A stretch of DNA of 64,000 nucleotides from GCA-2737725 sp965229355. Lineage in GTDB: Bacteria > Pseudomonadota > Alphaproteobacteria > Rhodospirillales > Rhodospirillaceae. The notes under the pieces were generated by a model. That model saw only the letters and a list, made by a program, of their open reading frames with translations, did not search any database and was not told the DNA's origin. Of the stretch, positions 18,670 to 27,875 are shown one piece after another (the stretch's first letter is position 1; the number at the start of each line of letters is the position of its first letter). The DNA lies in NCBI GenBank assembly GCA_965229355.1, contig OZ245869.1:1984001-2048000 (forward strand), in the 5' to 3' direction. A program made the position numbers and the translations under genes.

Positions 18670-21600
18670 TTGTTTGCAAAGCAGAACACAAGTCGTAGAG
18701 CGCGCTCAATTCGATTTTATGCTATTGCCTTAGTTCTCATAACCGCACTTCCACTCATTCTCGCAACTGCTGTCGATGTTCTAAATCAAGCAGAGAGAGA
18801 AGAAGATCTTGCTCATGAGCAGTTGCGGGTGTTGGCGGCTGATGCAGCCGTCGATGTAGAGCGATGGATGAAGGGCAACAAATCGCTACTCACCACGATT
18901 GCGGCGAGACCATCTACAAAAGCGCTAAAGTGCGAGCCGTTTATCAAAGACTTCATCGACTTTAGTGCTGAATTAAATGTGCTTCTCCTCATTAATCGCG
19001 CTGGCGATGTTATCTGCCAATACTCAAAAACCCAGTTTGACATGCCGGGACCTCAGGCGATGCTTTCGCGCCCTATAGTCAAGGCCGTGATGCAATCTAA
19101 CGACTTCATTTTTGGACCTGTAGAGCAAGGCTTAACTCATAAAGTCTGGCTCGTTGTGTCGGGATTGCCCGTGACTGGAGCCGATGACTCTGTCGTTGGT
19201 TATCTCTTTCTGACGACAGATATCATAAAAGCCAATTATAAGCTTTTCGAGGGTAAGCCACGCTCGCCAACAATTACGGTGGTCGATAAGACTGGCCGGA
19301 GAGCTTTCCGCTGGCCCGATCCTGAAGATGCAATCGGTAAAGAGATTAAACTCCAGAACCGTATAGTTCCTCCAGACATTATGAATGATGAAAAGGCGCG
19401 CTCGTCAGTAAAACCTCTATTGGCTGAGGGAGGCCCCATTCTAGATTCTGGCTGGCAGGTGGCTGTTTCGCTACCGCGGAATGAATTTATAGAATCCGGA
19501 ATACGTGATGCTTATACGCTAATCTTGTTTCTGGGATTGGCAACGTCTCTCACCATTGCCGCGACCTACTTTGGAACAAGAAGTATCTCTCGCCCAATTC
19601 AGACAATAGCAAAGATGGCGGGGTCAATTAGGTCAGCACGATACATGCCCGAACTTTCAAGCTCGGTCGTGCCGCTAGAAATTGCTGAAACTGCAAATGC
19701 GCTCATTCGGATGAATAGGGATTTGGCGGCATCTGAATCCCGATATCGTGCTTTAATTGATGGTGCTAACGCAGTTGTATGGGAAGCGGATGCGCAGACG
19801 CTCAAGCTGACCTTTGTCAGTGATCAAGTGCGAAAGCTGTTAGGCTACACTCCAGAAGAGTGGATGAAATCAGATGTTGATTGGTCAAATCACATACATC
19901 CTGACGACCTAAAGTCTGCAATAGAGCAAGCCCGTATCGGAATAGCAAACGGTAAGCCATGGGAGCAGTCGTATAGAGTTAGAGCAAATGATGGGCGCAT
20001 TGTATGGGTCAGGAACCTGTGTGCGATCGATAGTGATTTAGGTGTTATCCGAGGCCTGACCTTCGATATAACAAAGCATATAGAGCTTGAAAGTGTATTG
20101 GCGGCACAAGACGCTCGTAATCGCGCCATTATTGATGCATCGCCGATCCCGTCTGCCTTGAATGATGATCGCGGGAATATAGTTTTTTTAAATCGAGCGT
20201 TTGTAGAAACAGTTGGATATGGCGCTGAGGACATACCGACTTTATCAGACTGGTGGCCGAAAGCCTACCCGGACCCGAGTTATAGGCAATGGGTTCTCAA
20301 CGAATGGTCACAACGGCTCAGTGATGCGCAAAAATCTGGACTACCATTTAAATCTTTAGAACTCAAAATTGCGACTAAAACTGGCAAAGAGATAATGGCG
20401 ATTGGAGTCGCCACGTCTTTAGCAGGCTACGAAAATAAACTGCATTTGATAACGCTTATCGATATTACTGAGCGTGCTGCTATGGAACAAAAATTAGCCA
20501 TATCGGAGAAGCTTAATCGGGAGATTATCAATGCTTCGCCAGTTCCAATGCGCGTGAATGATCGTAAGGGCGATACTCTTTACGTCAATAATTCGTTTCA
20601 AGAAATATTTGGCTACTCAATATCGGATATTCCGACGTTTGACGATTGGCAAGCGATAGCGTTTCCAGATCCACATTATGCCAAGATTGTCGATGATAAA
20701 TGGAAGGCGGCCAGTACTCAAAGTGGCGCCACGGGGCAACCCTTCGTCCCTATTCAGATCGATATACAAACGAAAGATGGAAGATCCGTTCCTGTATTGG
20801 CTCTGTCACGTTCGCTTTCAAATGGCGCCGACACAGTTCGGATATCTATGTATTTTGATATTTCTGAAAGAGTGGCTTTGGAGAAGCGACTAGAGGCTGC
20901 GAATCATTTTGCGCAGTCTACAATTGATGCGCTCTCTAAAGAGATATGTGTCATCGATGAGACAGGCCAAATACTTGAAGTAAACAAAGCTTGGCGCGAT
21001 TATGCCGCCGAAAAAATCCCGACTGGTTATGACTGGATTGGGCAAAACTATCTATCCATCTGCGAGCAAGCGATTGCGCTCGGTGATCTTGAAGCGATTA
21101 AACCGAAAAAACTCATTCAAGATGTTTTAGAAGGAACATTTTATCGTGGAGAAATTGAATACTCTTGTCAGGTAAACGGCGAGAAGCAGTCCTTCTTAAT
21201 GACGGTTACAAGATTTGAGGATGGGATTAGACGCGGTGCAGTTATTGGCCACCGCAACATTACCGAGCTTAGAAATTCTCAGGAGAAGTTGGCGCAATCT
21301 GATAAATTATCAGCCGTTGGTCAGTTAACCGGTGGCGTCGCGCATGACATTAATAATGCGTTGGCTGTGATTGTCGGGAATACCGAGTTAATAGCACATT
21401 CTGCTGATCCTGACTCTCTTACGGCGAAATTATCTCAGCGAGTGCTTAAGGCCGCAAATGGAGCTGCTGGGCTGATCGGGCGTTTGCTTGCGTTTTCGAG
21501 GAAGTCCCCGATAGAGCCAGAGAGTCTAGAGCTTTCAAGTGTTGTTGCAGATGTAATCAAAACACTCAGCCGCACTCTTGGCGGGCGCATAACAGTCAAA

Positions 21601-22389
21601 TTTATTCCCGCTCCAGATGCGGTCTGGGTTCATCTTGATCGCGCAATGCTGGAGAGTTGTTTAATAAACCTAAGCGTTAACGCCCGCGATGCAATGCCCG
21701 ATGGCGGCGATTTAACGTTCACAATTACGACAGAAAAAAACAGGTCGGCGGATGACCAGCATGGTTGGGCCGTGCTTTCTGTTAAAGATTCTGGGACGGG
21801 CATGCCAGAAGAAGTCCGCAATAAAGTATTCGAACCATTTTTTACAACGAAGCCCGTGGGGAGAGGCACTGGTTTGGGCCTCGCCATGGTTTATGGCTTT
21901 ATAAAGCAGAGTATGGGCGATATTGAGGTCGCGAGTACCCCCGGCGTAGGTACAACTTTTATTATGCACTTTCCTCTGAAAGAAGTGGCGAAGGTGGCTT
22001 CCGAGGAAACCAGTCAGACGAAGTTTAGATTGCGAGATGATTTCCGAATACTTGTCGTTGATGATAACGACGATCTTCGTGAAACCATACGGAATCAACT
22101 TGAGAGCGTGGGAGCGCAAGTACTTGAAGCAAGCTCTGTCGAAGCCGGGCGGAACTTAATAAATCAAGATCCAGAAATCGCGTTTGTAATATCTGATTTG
22201 GCGCTTGGCCCTGGAGAAACAGGTATCGAACTGGCCGAGTGGATCAAAAAACAGGGTTTGAAAATTCCAGGCGCTATTATGTCAGGTTATATTGATATCG
22301 AACCCGAGCGGGTAACCCGATTGGGCTGGAAATGGCTTCAAAAACCCACCCAACTTAAAGATATTGTCAGTCTGCTTGCAAATAATTGA
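18670..22389 (+). CDS. Hybrid sensor histidine kinase with extracytoplasmic sensor, multiple PAS domains and C-terminal receiver
   Basis: 1239 residues, TTG start behind AGGAGGAG. Order: membrane helix about 16-36, a periplasmic dCache-like sensor (about 40-280), second helix about 280-300, HAMP linker, then four PAS-like units between about 360 and 870. The kinase core has AVGQLTGGVAHDINNALAV (His892), NLSVNARDAMPDGG, DSGTGMPEEV and GRGTGLGLAMVYGF. The receiver has VVDDNDD, phosphoacceptor D1176 and K1225. No DNA-binding partner is next to it; the CheY-like gene upstream is the nearest candidate. Codon and base use are AT-richer than in the flanking regions. Confidence 0.92.
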   Translation: MFAKQNTSRRARSIRFYAIALVLITALPLILATAVDVLNQAEREEDLAHEQLRVLAADAAVDVERWMKGNKSLLTTIAARPSTKALKCEPFIKDFIDFSAELNVLLLINRAGDVICQYSKTQFDMPGPQAMLSRPIVKAVMQSNDFIFGPVEQGLTHKVWLVVSGLPVTGADDSVVGYLFLTTDIIKANYKLFEGKPRSPTITVVDKTGRRAFRWPDPEDAIGKEIKLQNRIVPPDIMNDEKARSSVKPLLAEGGPILDSGWQVAVSLPRNEFIESGIRDAYTLILFLGLATSLTIAATYFGTRSISRPIQTIAKMAGSIRSARYMPELSSSVVPLEIAETANALIRMNRDLAASESRYRALIDGANAVVWEADAQTLKLTFVSDQVRKLLGYTPEEWMKSDVDWSNHIHPDDLKSAIEQARIGIANGKPWEQSYRVRANDGRIVWVRNLCAIDSDLGVIRGLTFDITKHIELESVLAAQDARNRAIIDASPIPSALNDDRGNIVFLNRAFVETVGYGAEDIPTLSDWWPKAYPDPSYRQWVLNEWSQRLSDAQKSGLPFKSLELKIATKTGKEIMAIGVATSLAGYENKLHLITLIDITERAAMEQKLAISEKLNREIINASPVPMRVNDRKGDTLYVNNSFQEIFGYSISDIPTFDDWQAIAFPDPHYAKIVDDKWKAASTQSGATGQPFVPIQIDIQTKDGRSVPVLALSRSLSNGADTVRISMYFDISERVALEKRLEAANHFAQSTIDALSKEICVIDETGQILEVNKAWRDYAAEKIPTGYDWIGQNYLSICEQAIALGDLEAIKPKKLIQDVLEGTFYRGEIEYSCQVNGEKQSFLMTVTRFEDGIRRGAVIGHRNITELRNSQEKLAQSDKLSAVGQLTGGVAHDINNALAVIVGNTELIAHSADPDSLTAKLSQRVLKAANGAAGLIGRLLAFSRKSPIEPESLELSSVVADVIKTLSRTLGGRITVKFIPAPDAVWVHLDRAMLESCLINLSVNARDAMPDGGDLTFTITTEKNRSADDQHGWAVLSVKDSGTGMPEEVRNKVFEPFFTTKPVGRGTGLGLAMVYGFIKQSMGDIEVASTPGVGTTFIMHFPLKEVAKVASEETSQTKFRLRDDFRILVVDDNDDLRETIRNQLESVGAQVLEASSVEAGRNLINQDPEIAFVISDLALGPGETGIELAEWIKKQGLKIPGAIMSGYIDIEPERVTRLGWKWLQKPTQLKDIVSLLANN

Positions 22390-22675
22390 TGTGTGTACCG
22401 TCTGCCGACTTGCGCAAATTACCCTATTCATAGCTTTAGACAGCCAGCAGATAAATTTCTAGGTTTCCGATCCGAGCCCCAACTTAGGACCGCCTAAAAG
22501 TGGATTTTCCCCGCTTAGTCATGGCAGGTACCAGTTCGTATCTAGACCCAAAATACGCGGGCTAAAAATTTTACAAATTACAGCAGAAATATAAATACGA
22601 CTCACTAACCGCATCAAATACTCTATAAGCGCACATTCCATCGCCAATCCACCAACCGACAAGCGCAACGCTCAT
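22390..22675. other. Intergenic region before the GT61 gene
   Basis: 286 bp, AT-rich, without a credible gene. A CCGCCTAAAAGTGGATTTTC stretch near 22490 has the look of a worn insertion-sequence end but nothing else supports that. It should contain the promoter of the glycosyltransferase gene. Confidence 0.4.
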
Positions 22676-24220
22676 ATGGACCCACAACTACAGAGAAATC
22701 TCGTCGCACTTTATGACGCGAGAGAATATGAGCAAGTTGTGAATGCGACGAATGATGCGGTCACGGAAAGCTCCGTGAAAGACAGTTGGTATGTGCTGCG
22801 CGTTTATGCGTTATATTTTTTAAAAAGATATGATGAAGCTGCGGAGGGCTTTCGTAGATTATATGATGCTAAGCCTCAAGATCAGCAATCGCTGCTGATC
22901 TTGATGGCATGTCTTCTTAAGCTTCGCCAATTCGACAAAATGTTTGATGTTGCCACGCAATCGTATGCAACATTTCCAGCAGGCAAGATTGGTCTACAAA
23001 TCATAGAAATTGGCCTAAAAGTTCGCGCCCCGGCCGCGTACATTTCTCGCATTTTCCGTGAACTGTTTCCTGATTTTTTTGGAAGGCACACCGAAAGCAA
23101 AGTGATCGTGTCTCAGCACACATCACTCCGCAACTGGTGCGCGGAAAACCAAATTACGATGGTAGAGTTAGATCCATCTGTGAATGTTCAGATTAAAGAT
23201 GTTTTGACGGGAACTGACCTTTCCTACGTCTCTCAGTCCACCGAAGTTGCCATAATTCCTGAAGCAGCCGTCGTGTGCGGTTGGGATTACCCTTTTACTT
23301 CGAATGGTCAGGTGCTGAACGATGTCGGCTATCTTCCAATGACATCCAAGTTGATGTCCGTGCCCCATGTCGCAAGTCCATACGACAATTATGTCGCATC
23401 GCTGTGGGCTGATGTGATCGAAGTCGACGAAGATGTTTTTTTTCTATCATGTCCAGACCTCTCGGCCTTTGGTCACTGGCTAATCGACTTCCTCCCGCGG
23501 CTCGTTGTGTGGAGTCAGCAGCGCAATTCAAAACTCAAGATATTTTGTCCCGCTAATCTTCCAGATCATTTCAAAGAATCTTTGAAGCGATTTGGTATAA
23601 GTCAGGACCAACTCTGTGAGGGGGAACTCTATCGGGCCTATAAATTTAAAACACTGACGGTTTGCCGATTGGGTCATTGGGGTGCGCGGTCCGCGCTTGT
23701 GAACGAATTTATCTACAAGCATCTTGGTCCGCCTGCGGATTATCAAGTGCCGCATGGCATGACTGAAAAGCTGGTGTTTCTTGAGCGAAGCCAGACAAGC
23801 CGCGGGCGACTCATCATAAACAAAGCTGAATTTGCACAAACGCTCGAAGTGTTTAACGTGCGTACAATGCGGCGTCCCGAGCTTTCGATTGCGGAGCAAG
23901 ATAAAGTGTTGTGGAACGCAGGTGTTGTGATCAGCGCTTACGGCACGGATATTCTCGCCGTCTATCAGTTGCGGCGCGGCACAGACTTGATGGTCTTCTA
24001 TTTCGAAGATGTTGACGAGTTATCGGAAGAAGGTGAACTCGGGATCTCGTTGGCAAGAATATGCGCACTGCTTGGTGTGCGGTTGACCCGGGTTTATTGC
24101 AGTGCGGCTCCCGATGATAAGCGCGTTGGTTATAAGCGCGATTTGGTTGTCAATTGCGCCCAGTTTAGTCGTCAACTGAATGAAATTTTGAATCGTCGTA
24201 ACTACAAACACTTAACCTGA
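22676..24220 (+). CDS. TPR domain and family 61 glycosyltransferase (DUF563) protein
   Basis: 514 residues. The N-terminal 120 residues form TPR-like helices (YALYFLKRYDEAAEGFRRLYDAKPQD). The C-terminal half matches glycosyltransferase 61: FGHWLIDFLPRLVVW, LVFLERSQTSRGRLI, then the nucleotide-sugar binding region ISAYGTDILAVYQLRRGTDLMVF. The histidine/glycine of the usual GPHGAGL motif is replaced by AYGTD, so catalysis should be checked. Probably transfers a sugar to a surface polysaccharide, fitting the sugar operon downstream. It overlaps the next gene by 19 bp tail to tail. Confidence 0.82.
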   Translation: MDPQLQRNLVALYDAREYEQVVNATNDAVTESSVKDSWYVLRVYALYFLKRYDEAAEGFRRLYDAKPQDQQSLLILMACLLKLRQFDKMFDVATQSYATFPAGKIGLQIIEIGLKVRAPAAYISRIFRELFPDFFGRHTESKVIVSQHTSLRNWCAENQITMVELDPSVNVQIKDVLTGTDLSYVSQSTEVAIIPEAAVVCGWDYPFTSNGQVLNDVGYLPMTSKLMSVPHVASPYDNYVASLWADVIEVDEDVFFLSCPDLSAFGHWLIDFLPRLVVWSQQRNSKLKIFCPANLPDHFKESLKRFGISQDQLCEGELYRAYKFKTLTVCRLGHWGARSALVNEFIYKHLGPPADYQVPHGMTEKLVFLERSQTSRGRLIINKAEFAQTLEVFNVRTMRRPELSIAEQDKVLWNAGVVISAYGTDILAVYQLRRGTDLMVFYFEDVDELSEEGELGISLARICALLGVRLTRVYCSAAPDDKRVGYKRDLVVNCAQFSRQLNEILNRRNYKHLT

Positions 24221-25317
24221 ATATTTTTCAATCCAGCGGCTCGCAGCTCTTCCATGATCTCTGGTTCATAGATTGGATTGGATATGATCAGGAGGTCTCC
24301 CTCTTGAGCTGCTGCGAAAAACGCCTGCTTATTTTGTATTTGAACCAAAGACAGCGGAAGAAACTTGCCGACTTTCTTTGGATTCTCATCGATTGCAAAT
24401 GCGACTTTATTGATGAGCTTGTTTTGATTTAGGCAGTGAACCAGAAACATGCAACCTTTTGTGGCTGCGCCCCAAATGTATATCGATCGTGATGTGGTCG
24501 TTAATTGATCGAAGTTCGTGATCTTCTGCGATAAATCAGGGAATAAAGCGGAAAAACTTAATTCTTCCCATTCTCCAGTGTCGTATTGATTGGCGAAGGT
24601 CTCAGAGACCGAAGCTAGATTTGCAATGACGTACTGATACTGATCTCCAAAGCTAAAAGAAGCCTCAGTGACGTCGTCATTGAAAAGAGCCGTAAGTGCC
24701 TTTTTTGAAAAATAGTTTACGTGTTCGTAGGTTAAATCAAAAAAAGCCTGATGAGTGGCGATCCAATCGTAGTTTGGTACTTCAATGTAAATTGGCGCGT
24801 TGCCGAATATGGTCTTGAGCAAGCCCAAAAAGTCATGTGGGCGCGGTATATGTTCGAGCACATGGCGCAACACGACAAAATCTGCGGCGATCCGATCAGT
24901 TTTGCCTAAGTACCTTTTGGATATACTTTTATTATCGCCATCATATGTGGCATCGAAGCCTAGTATTCTAAAGTCGCCATCTGCCTGGACCAATTCGACA
25001 AAGTCACCTTTGCCGCACCCAACCTCAACGATTTGGCTATCTTTTGCCAAATGGCGCTTTATAAGCGCCAGCACGTCTATCATATGTGCGGTGAACCTTT
25101 TTGAATGGGCCTGACTATTTTGATAGTCTTGGTCATAAGTCGCTAAGCCCGTGTCGAAATCCGCGTTCTCGATAAAATCGAGCGCTTTGCTTCTTCTGAG
25201 TCGGAGGCTTCCTGTCTTTTGCGCCTCATGAATCGAATTCAAAGGGCTGTTGGGAAGAACGGGGACTTGGATCGCGGGGTCAGTTGCTTTTGGCAGGGTC
25301 ATTCTGATCGAGGGCAC
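24202..25317 (-). CDS. Class I SAM-dependent methyltransferase with C-terminal C-methyltransferase-like domain
   Basis: 371 residues. The SAM-binding motif is IVEVGCGKGDFVEL, with motif II-like FVVLRHVLEHIPRPHDFL. A C-terminal segment (SIYIWGAATKGCMFLVHCL and FAIDENPKKVGKFLPLS) resembles the GAxAKG region of sugar C-methyltransferases of the same type as the gene at 27872. The N-terminal zinc-binding Cys cluster of that family is not visible here. It begins at GTG 25317 or ATG 25302. Runs divergently from rfbF, so it may share a control region with the sugar operon. Substrate unknown, likely a sugar or glycan. Confidence 0.75.
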   Translation of the reverse strand: MPSIRMTLPKATDPAIQVPVLPNSPLNSIHEAQKTGSLRLRRSKALDFIENADFDTGLATYDQDYQNSQAHSKRFTAHMIDVLALIKRHLAKDSQIVEVGCGKGDFVELVQADGDFRILGFDATYDGDNKSISKRYLGKTDRIAADFVVLRHVLEHIPRPHDFLGLLKTIFGNAPIYIEVPNYDWIATHQAFFDLTYEHVNYFSKKALTALFNDDVTEASFSFGDQYQYVIANLASVSETFANQYDTGEWEELSFSALFPDLSQKITNFDQLTTTSRSIYIWGAATKGCMFLVHCLNQNKLINKVAFAIDENPKKVGKFLPLSLVQIQNKQAFFAAAQEGDLLIISNPIYEPEIMEELRAAGLKNIQVKCL

Positions 25318-25379
25318 ATAAGTACAGATGATGAGAAGATAAGTGTTGGGAATTCACGAGTAGGTTTTTACATTTAGAA

Positions 25380-25398
25380 TGCTACCGCTAATGTAGCA
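25380..25398. promoter_or_regulatory. Inverted repeat in the methyltransferase-rfbF divergent region
   Basis: TGCTAC and GTAGCA, each 6 bp, separated by 7 bp, lie midway between the divergent starts in an AT-rich stretch (TGCATATTTATC follows). Candidate operator; no known regulator site recognised. Confidence 0.3.
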
Positions 25399-25451
25399 GT
25401 GCATATTTATCTTTTACCGTAGAGCCATAAGAAATCGAAGGCCAAGTTCAC

Positions 25452-26225
25452 ATGAAATGCGTTTTACTCGCTGGCGGCCTCGGCACGCGTATCTCTGAAG
25501 AAACACACCTCAAACCAAAGCCGATGATTGAGATTGGCGGTTTGCCCATCATTTGGCACATCATGAAGATGTACGCGGCCCACGGGGTTAATGAGTTTGT
25601 CGTTTGCTGTGGTTACAAAGGCTATGTCATCAAAGAATACTTCGCGAATTATTTTCTCCACATGTCGGATGTTACATTCGACATGACGACAAATACCATG
25701 GAAGTCCATCAACGTCGGACCGAGCCATGGAAAGTGACCCTGCTTGATACCGGGGAAAATACGATGACGGGTGGACGCTTAAAGCGCGCTGCACATTTCT
25801 TGAAAGACCAGGACATGTTCTGCTTCACGTATGGCGACGGCGTGAGCGATGTGAACATTACCAAGCAACTATCCTTTCACAAGGCGCATGGGAAATGGGC
25901 GACAGTCACTGCAGTTCAGCCGCCTGGTCGTTTCGGTGCTTTGCAGACAAATGGCGAAGTGGTCACGGGGTTTAGTGAAAAACCTGTCGGTGATGGTGGC
26001 TCAATTAACGGGGGATTTTTTGTGCTGTCCCCGAAATGTTTAGACTTCATTGCTGACGACAATAGCAGTTGGGAACTGGGTGCACTTTCGCAACTGGCGG
26101 CTCAGGATCAATTAAGGGCATTTGCTCACAATGGTTTTTGGCAGCCGATGGATACGTTGCGTGAAAAGAATATGTTAGAGCAGCTTTGGATGTCAGGCCG
26201 TGCGCCCTGGAAGGTTTGGAATTGA
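25452..26225 (+). CDS. rfbF: Glucose-1-phosphate cytidylyltransferase
   Basis: Makes CDP-glucose from CTP and glucose-1-phosphate, the first step of CDP-deoxysugar pathways. 257 residues, full family length, with the nucleotidyltransferase signature LAGGLGTRISEETHLKPKPM at the N-terminus, FTYGDGVSDV (metal-binding Asp) and the C-terminal WQPMDTLREKNMLEQLW typical of RfbF. First gene of a six-gene operon with 4-bp gaps or overlaps. Confidence 0.96.
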   Translation: MKCVLLAGGLGTRISEETHLKPKPMIEIGGLPIIWHIMKMYAAHGVNEFVVCCGYKGYVIKEYFANYFLHMSDVTFDMTTNTMEVHQRRTEPWKVTLLDTGENTMTGGRLKRAAHFLKDQDMFCFTYGDGVSDVNITKQLSFHKAHGKWATVTAVQPPGRFGALQTNGEVVTGFSEKPVGDGGSINGGFFVLSPKCLDFIADDNSSWELGALSQLAAQDQLRAFAHNGFWQPMDTLREKNMLEQLWMSGRAPWKVWN

Positions 26226-26229
26226 AGCT

Positions 26230-27318
26230 ATGACTCTGAGTTCTTCTGGCGCGCAACCTGAAGCTACGTTCTGGAAAAATAAGCGTGTCTTATTAACCGG
26301 GCATACGGGTTTTAAGGGGGCTTGGCTTGCGCTGTGGCTTTCACAAATGGGGGCCAAAGTATCAGCTTTAAGCTTGCCGCCAACCACTCAGCCTAATTTG
26401 TATTCGCTTCTGCATGTCGATAGTCTTGTCGAAAGTGCATATATCGATATTCGTGATGCGGCTGCTTTAAAAGCATACATTCAGAATGCGCAGCCCGAAA
26501 TTTTGCTGCATTTGGCGGCGCAGCCGCTGGTTCGCGAAAGCTACCGAAGCCCACTTGAAACGTTTTCCACAAACATCATGGGGACGGCCCACGTTCTGGA
26601 TGCTTTGCGGGGATTAGACTCAATTCGGGTCGCGGTAATCGTCACGACAGATAAAGTCTATCTCAACCGCGAACACACAAGGGCCTATTGTGAAACAGAT
26701 TCGCTGGGTGGGTACGATCCGTACAGCGCCAGCAAGGCGGGGGCTGAGATCGTTATTGCAAGTTACCGAGACTCATTTTTAGCCGAACAAGGTGTTGCGG
26801 TGGCGAGCGCGCGCGCCGGCAACGTGATTGGTGGTGGTGATTGGTCACCAGACCGCCTTATTCCCGATGCGCTGCGGGCGTGGTCTAACGATCAAGTGTT
26901 GGTGGTTCGTCGGCCCAATGCCATTCGGCCCTGGCAACATGTTATAGAGCCTTTGTGTGGCTACCTTGTGCTAGCTGAGAGATTATGGCGCGCGCCACAA
27001 CTGAGCAGTGCTTATAACTTTGGTCCTGCAGATGCTGATACAGTAAGCGTGCGCACTGCAATCGAAATTGCGCAAAAAAAATGGCTTGGCGCACGTGTTG
27101 ATTTTAAGCAGCAGGATGAAGGCCCTCACGAAGCTGGCTTGCTAATGCTCGATGCTTCAAAAGCTGAGACTGCGCTGGGTATTAAGCCGCAGTGGACTTT
27201 GCAGCATGCAATCGAACGCACTGTGCATTGGTACCGGGGCTTGGCTTCGGGTGATTCTGCTTTGGATTTGTGTCAGGCAGACCTTGATGCTTATACAAAA
27301 ATGTCCGTGATCTCATGA
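26230..27318 (+). CDS. rfbG: CDP-glucose 4,6-dehydratase
   Basis: Converts CDP-glucose to CDP-4-keto-6-deoxyglucose. Short-chain dehydrogenase fold with NAD motif TGHTGFKGAWLA and catalytic YSASK in DPYSASKAGAEI, plus NVIGGGDW and RPWQHVIEPL, which are characteristic of RfbG. 362 residues from the ATG at 26230, 4 bp after rfbF; a longer in-frame reading from 26200 would overlap rfbF and is less likely. Overlaps the next gene by 4 bp. Confidence 0.95.
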   Translation: MTLSSSGAQPEATFWKNKRVLLTGHTGFKGAWLALWLSQMGAKVSALSLPPTTQPNLYSLLHVDSLVESAYIDIRDAAALKAYIQNAQPEILLHLAAQPLVRESYRSPLETFSTNIMGTAHVLDALRGLDSIRVAVIVTTDKVYLNREHTRAYCETDSLGGYDPYSASKAGAEIVIASYRDSFLAEQGVAVASARAGNVIGGGDWSPDRLIPDALRAWSNDQVLVVRRPNAIRPWQHVIEPLCGYLVLAERLWRAPQLSSAYNFGPADADTVSVRTAIEIAQKKWLGARVDFKQQDEGPHEAGLLMLDASKAETALGIKPQWTLQHAIERTVHWYRGLASGDSALDLCQADLDAYTKMSVIS

Positions 27319-27875
27319 CCCGGTTTGCTGTTCATGATGCTCCGCTTGCGGGAGTGAAAATTGTTGAGCGCCAAGCGTACGCGGATGAGCGCGGCTTTCT
27401 CAGTAGAATCTTTTGCAGTGATGAATTGGCGAGCGCGGGCTGTGGCCGTGTTGTCGCGCAGTTAAATCATACGCAGACCGCCCGGCGTGGGACCGTTCGT
27501 GGCCTACACTTTCAGCGCCCCCCCTTTGCAGAAGCGAAACTGGTAACCTGTATTGTCGGGGCAATCTGGGATGTCGCGGTTGATCTGCGCGAGGGGTCGC
27601 CGACCTTCGGGCAGTACTACGCTCACGAGTTGAGTGCTCATAATCATACAGCGCTTTTCATCCCAGAGGGTTTCGCTCATGGGTTCCAAACGCTCAGTGA
27701 TGATGTGCATATTATTTATTGCCACTCTGTCGCTTATGAACCAAAGGCGGACGGCGGGCTTAATCCATTTGATCCGCGCATTTGTGTGGCGTGGCCATTG
27801 GATGTTTCTGTAATTTCAGCAAAAGATCGTGGCCTTCCAATGCTGGGTGCGGACTTTAAAGGTTTGAAATTGTGA
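27315..27875 (+). CDS. RmlC-like sugar epimerase (dTDP-4-dehydrorhamnose 3,5-epimerase family)
   Basis: 186 residues with the cupin-type RmlC signature: DERGFLSRIF, TVRGLHFQ with the catalytic His, VDLREGSPTFGQ and FIPEGFAHGFQTLSDD. In this operon it should act on the CDP-4-keto-6-deoxy sugar, as a 3-, 5- or 3,5-epimerase; which one cannot be decided by eye. Overlaps rfbG by 4 bp and the next gene by 4 bp (GTGA), indicating coupled translation. Confidence 0.92.
   Translation: MTRFAVHDAPLAGVKIVERQAYADERGFLSRIFCSDELASAGCGRVVAQLNHTQTARRGTVRGLHFQRPPFAEAKLVTCIVGAIWDVAVDLREGSPTFGQYYAHELSAHNHTALFIPEGFAHGFQTLSDDVHIIYCHSVAYEPKADGGLNPFDPRICVAWPLDVSVISAKDRGLPMLGADFKGLKL

Noticed and set aside
22480..22520. 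Possible insertion-sequence end (CCTAAAAGTGG)
   Set aside because: No transposase, no inverted partner and no target duplication seen.
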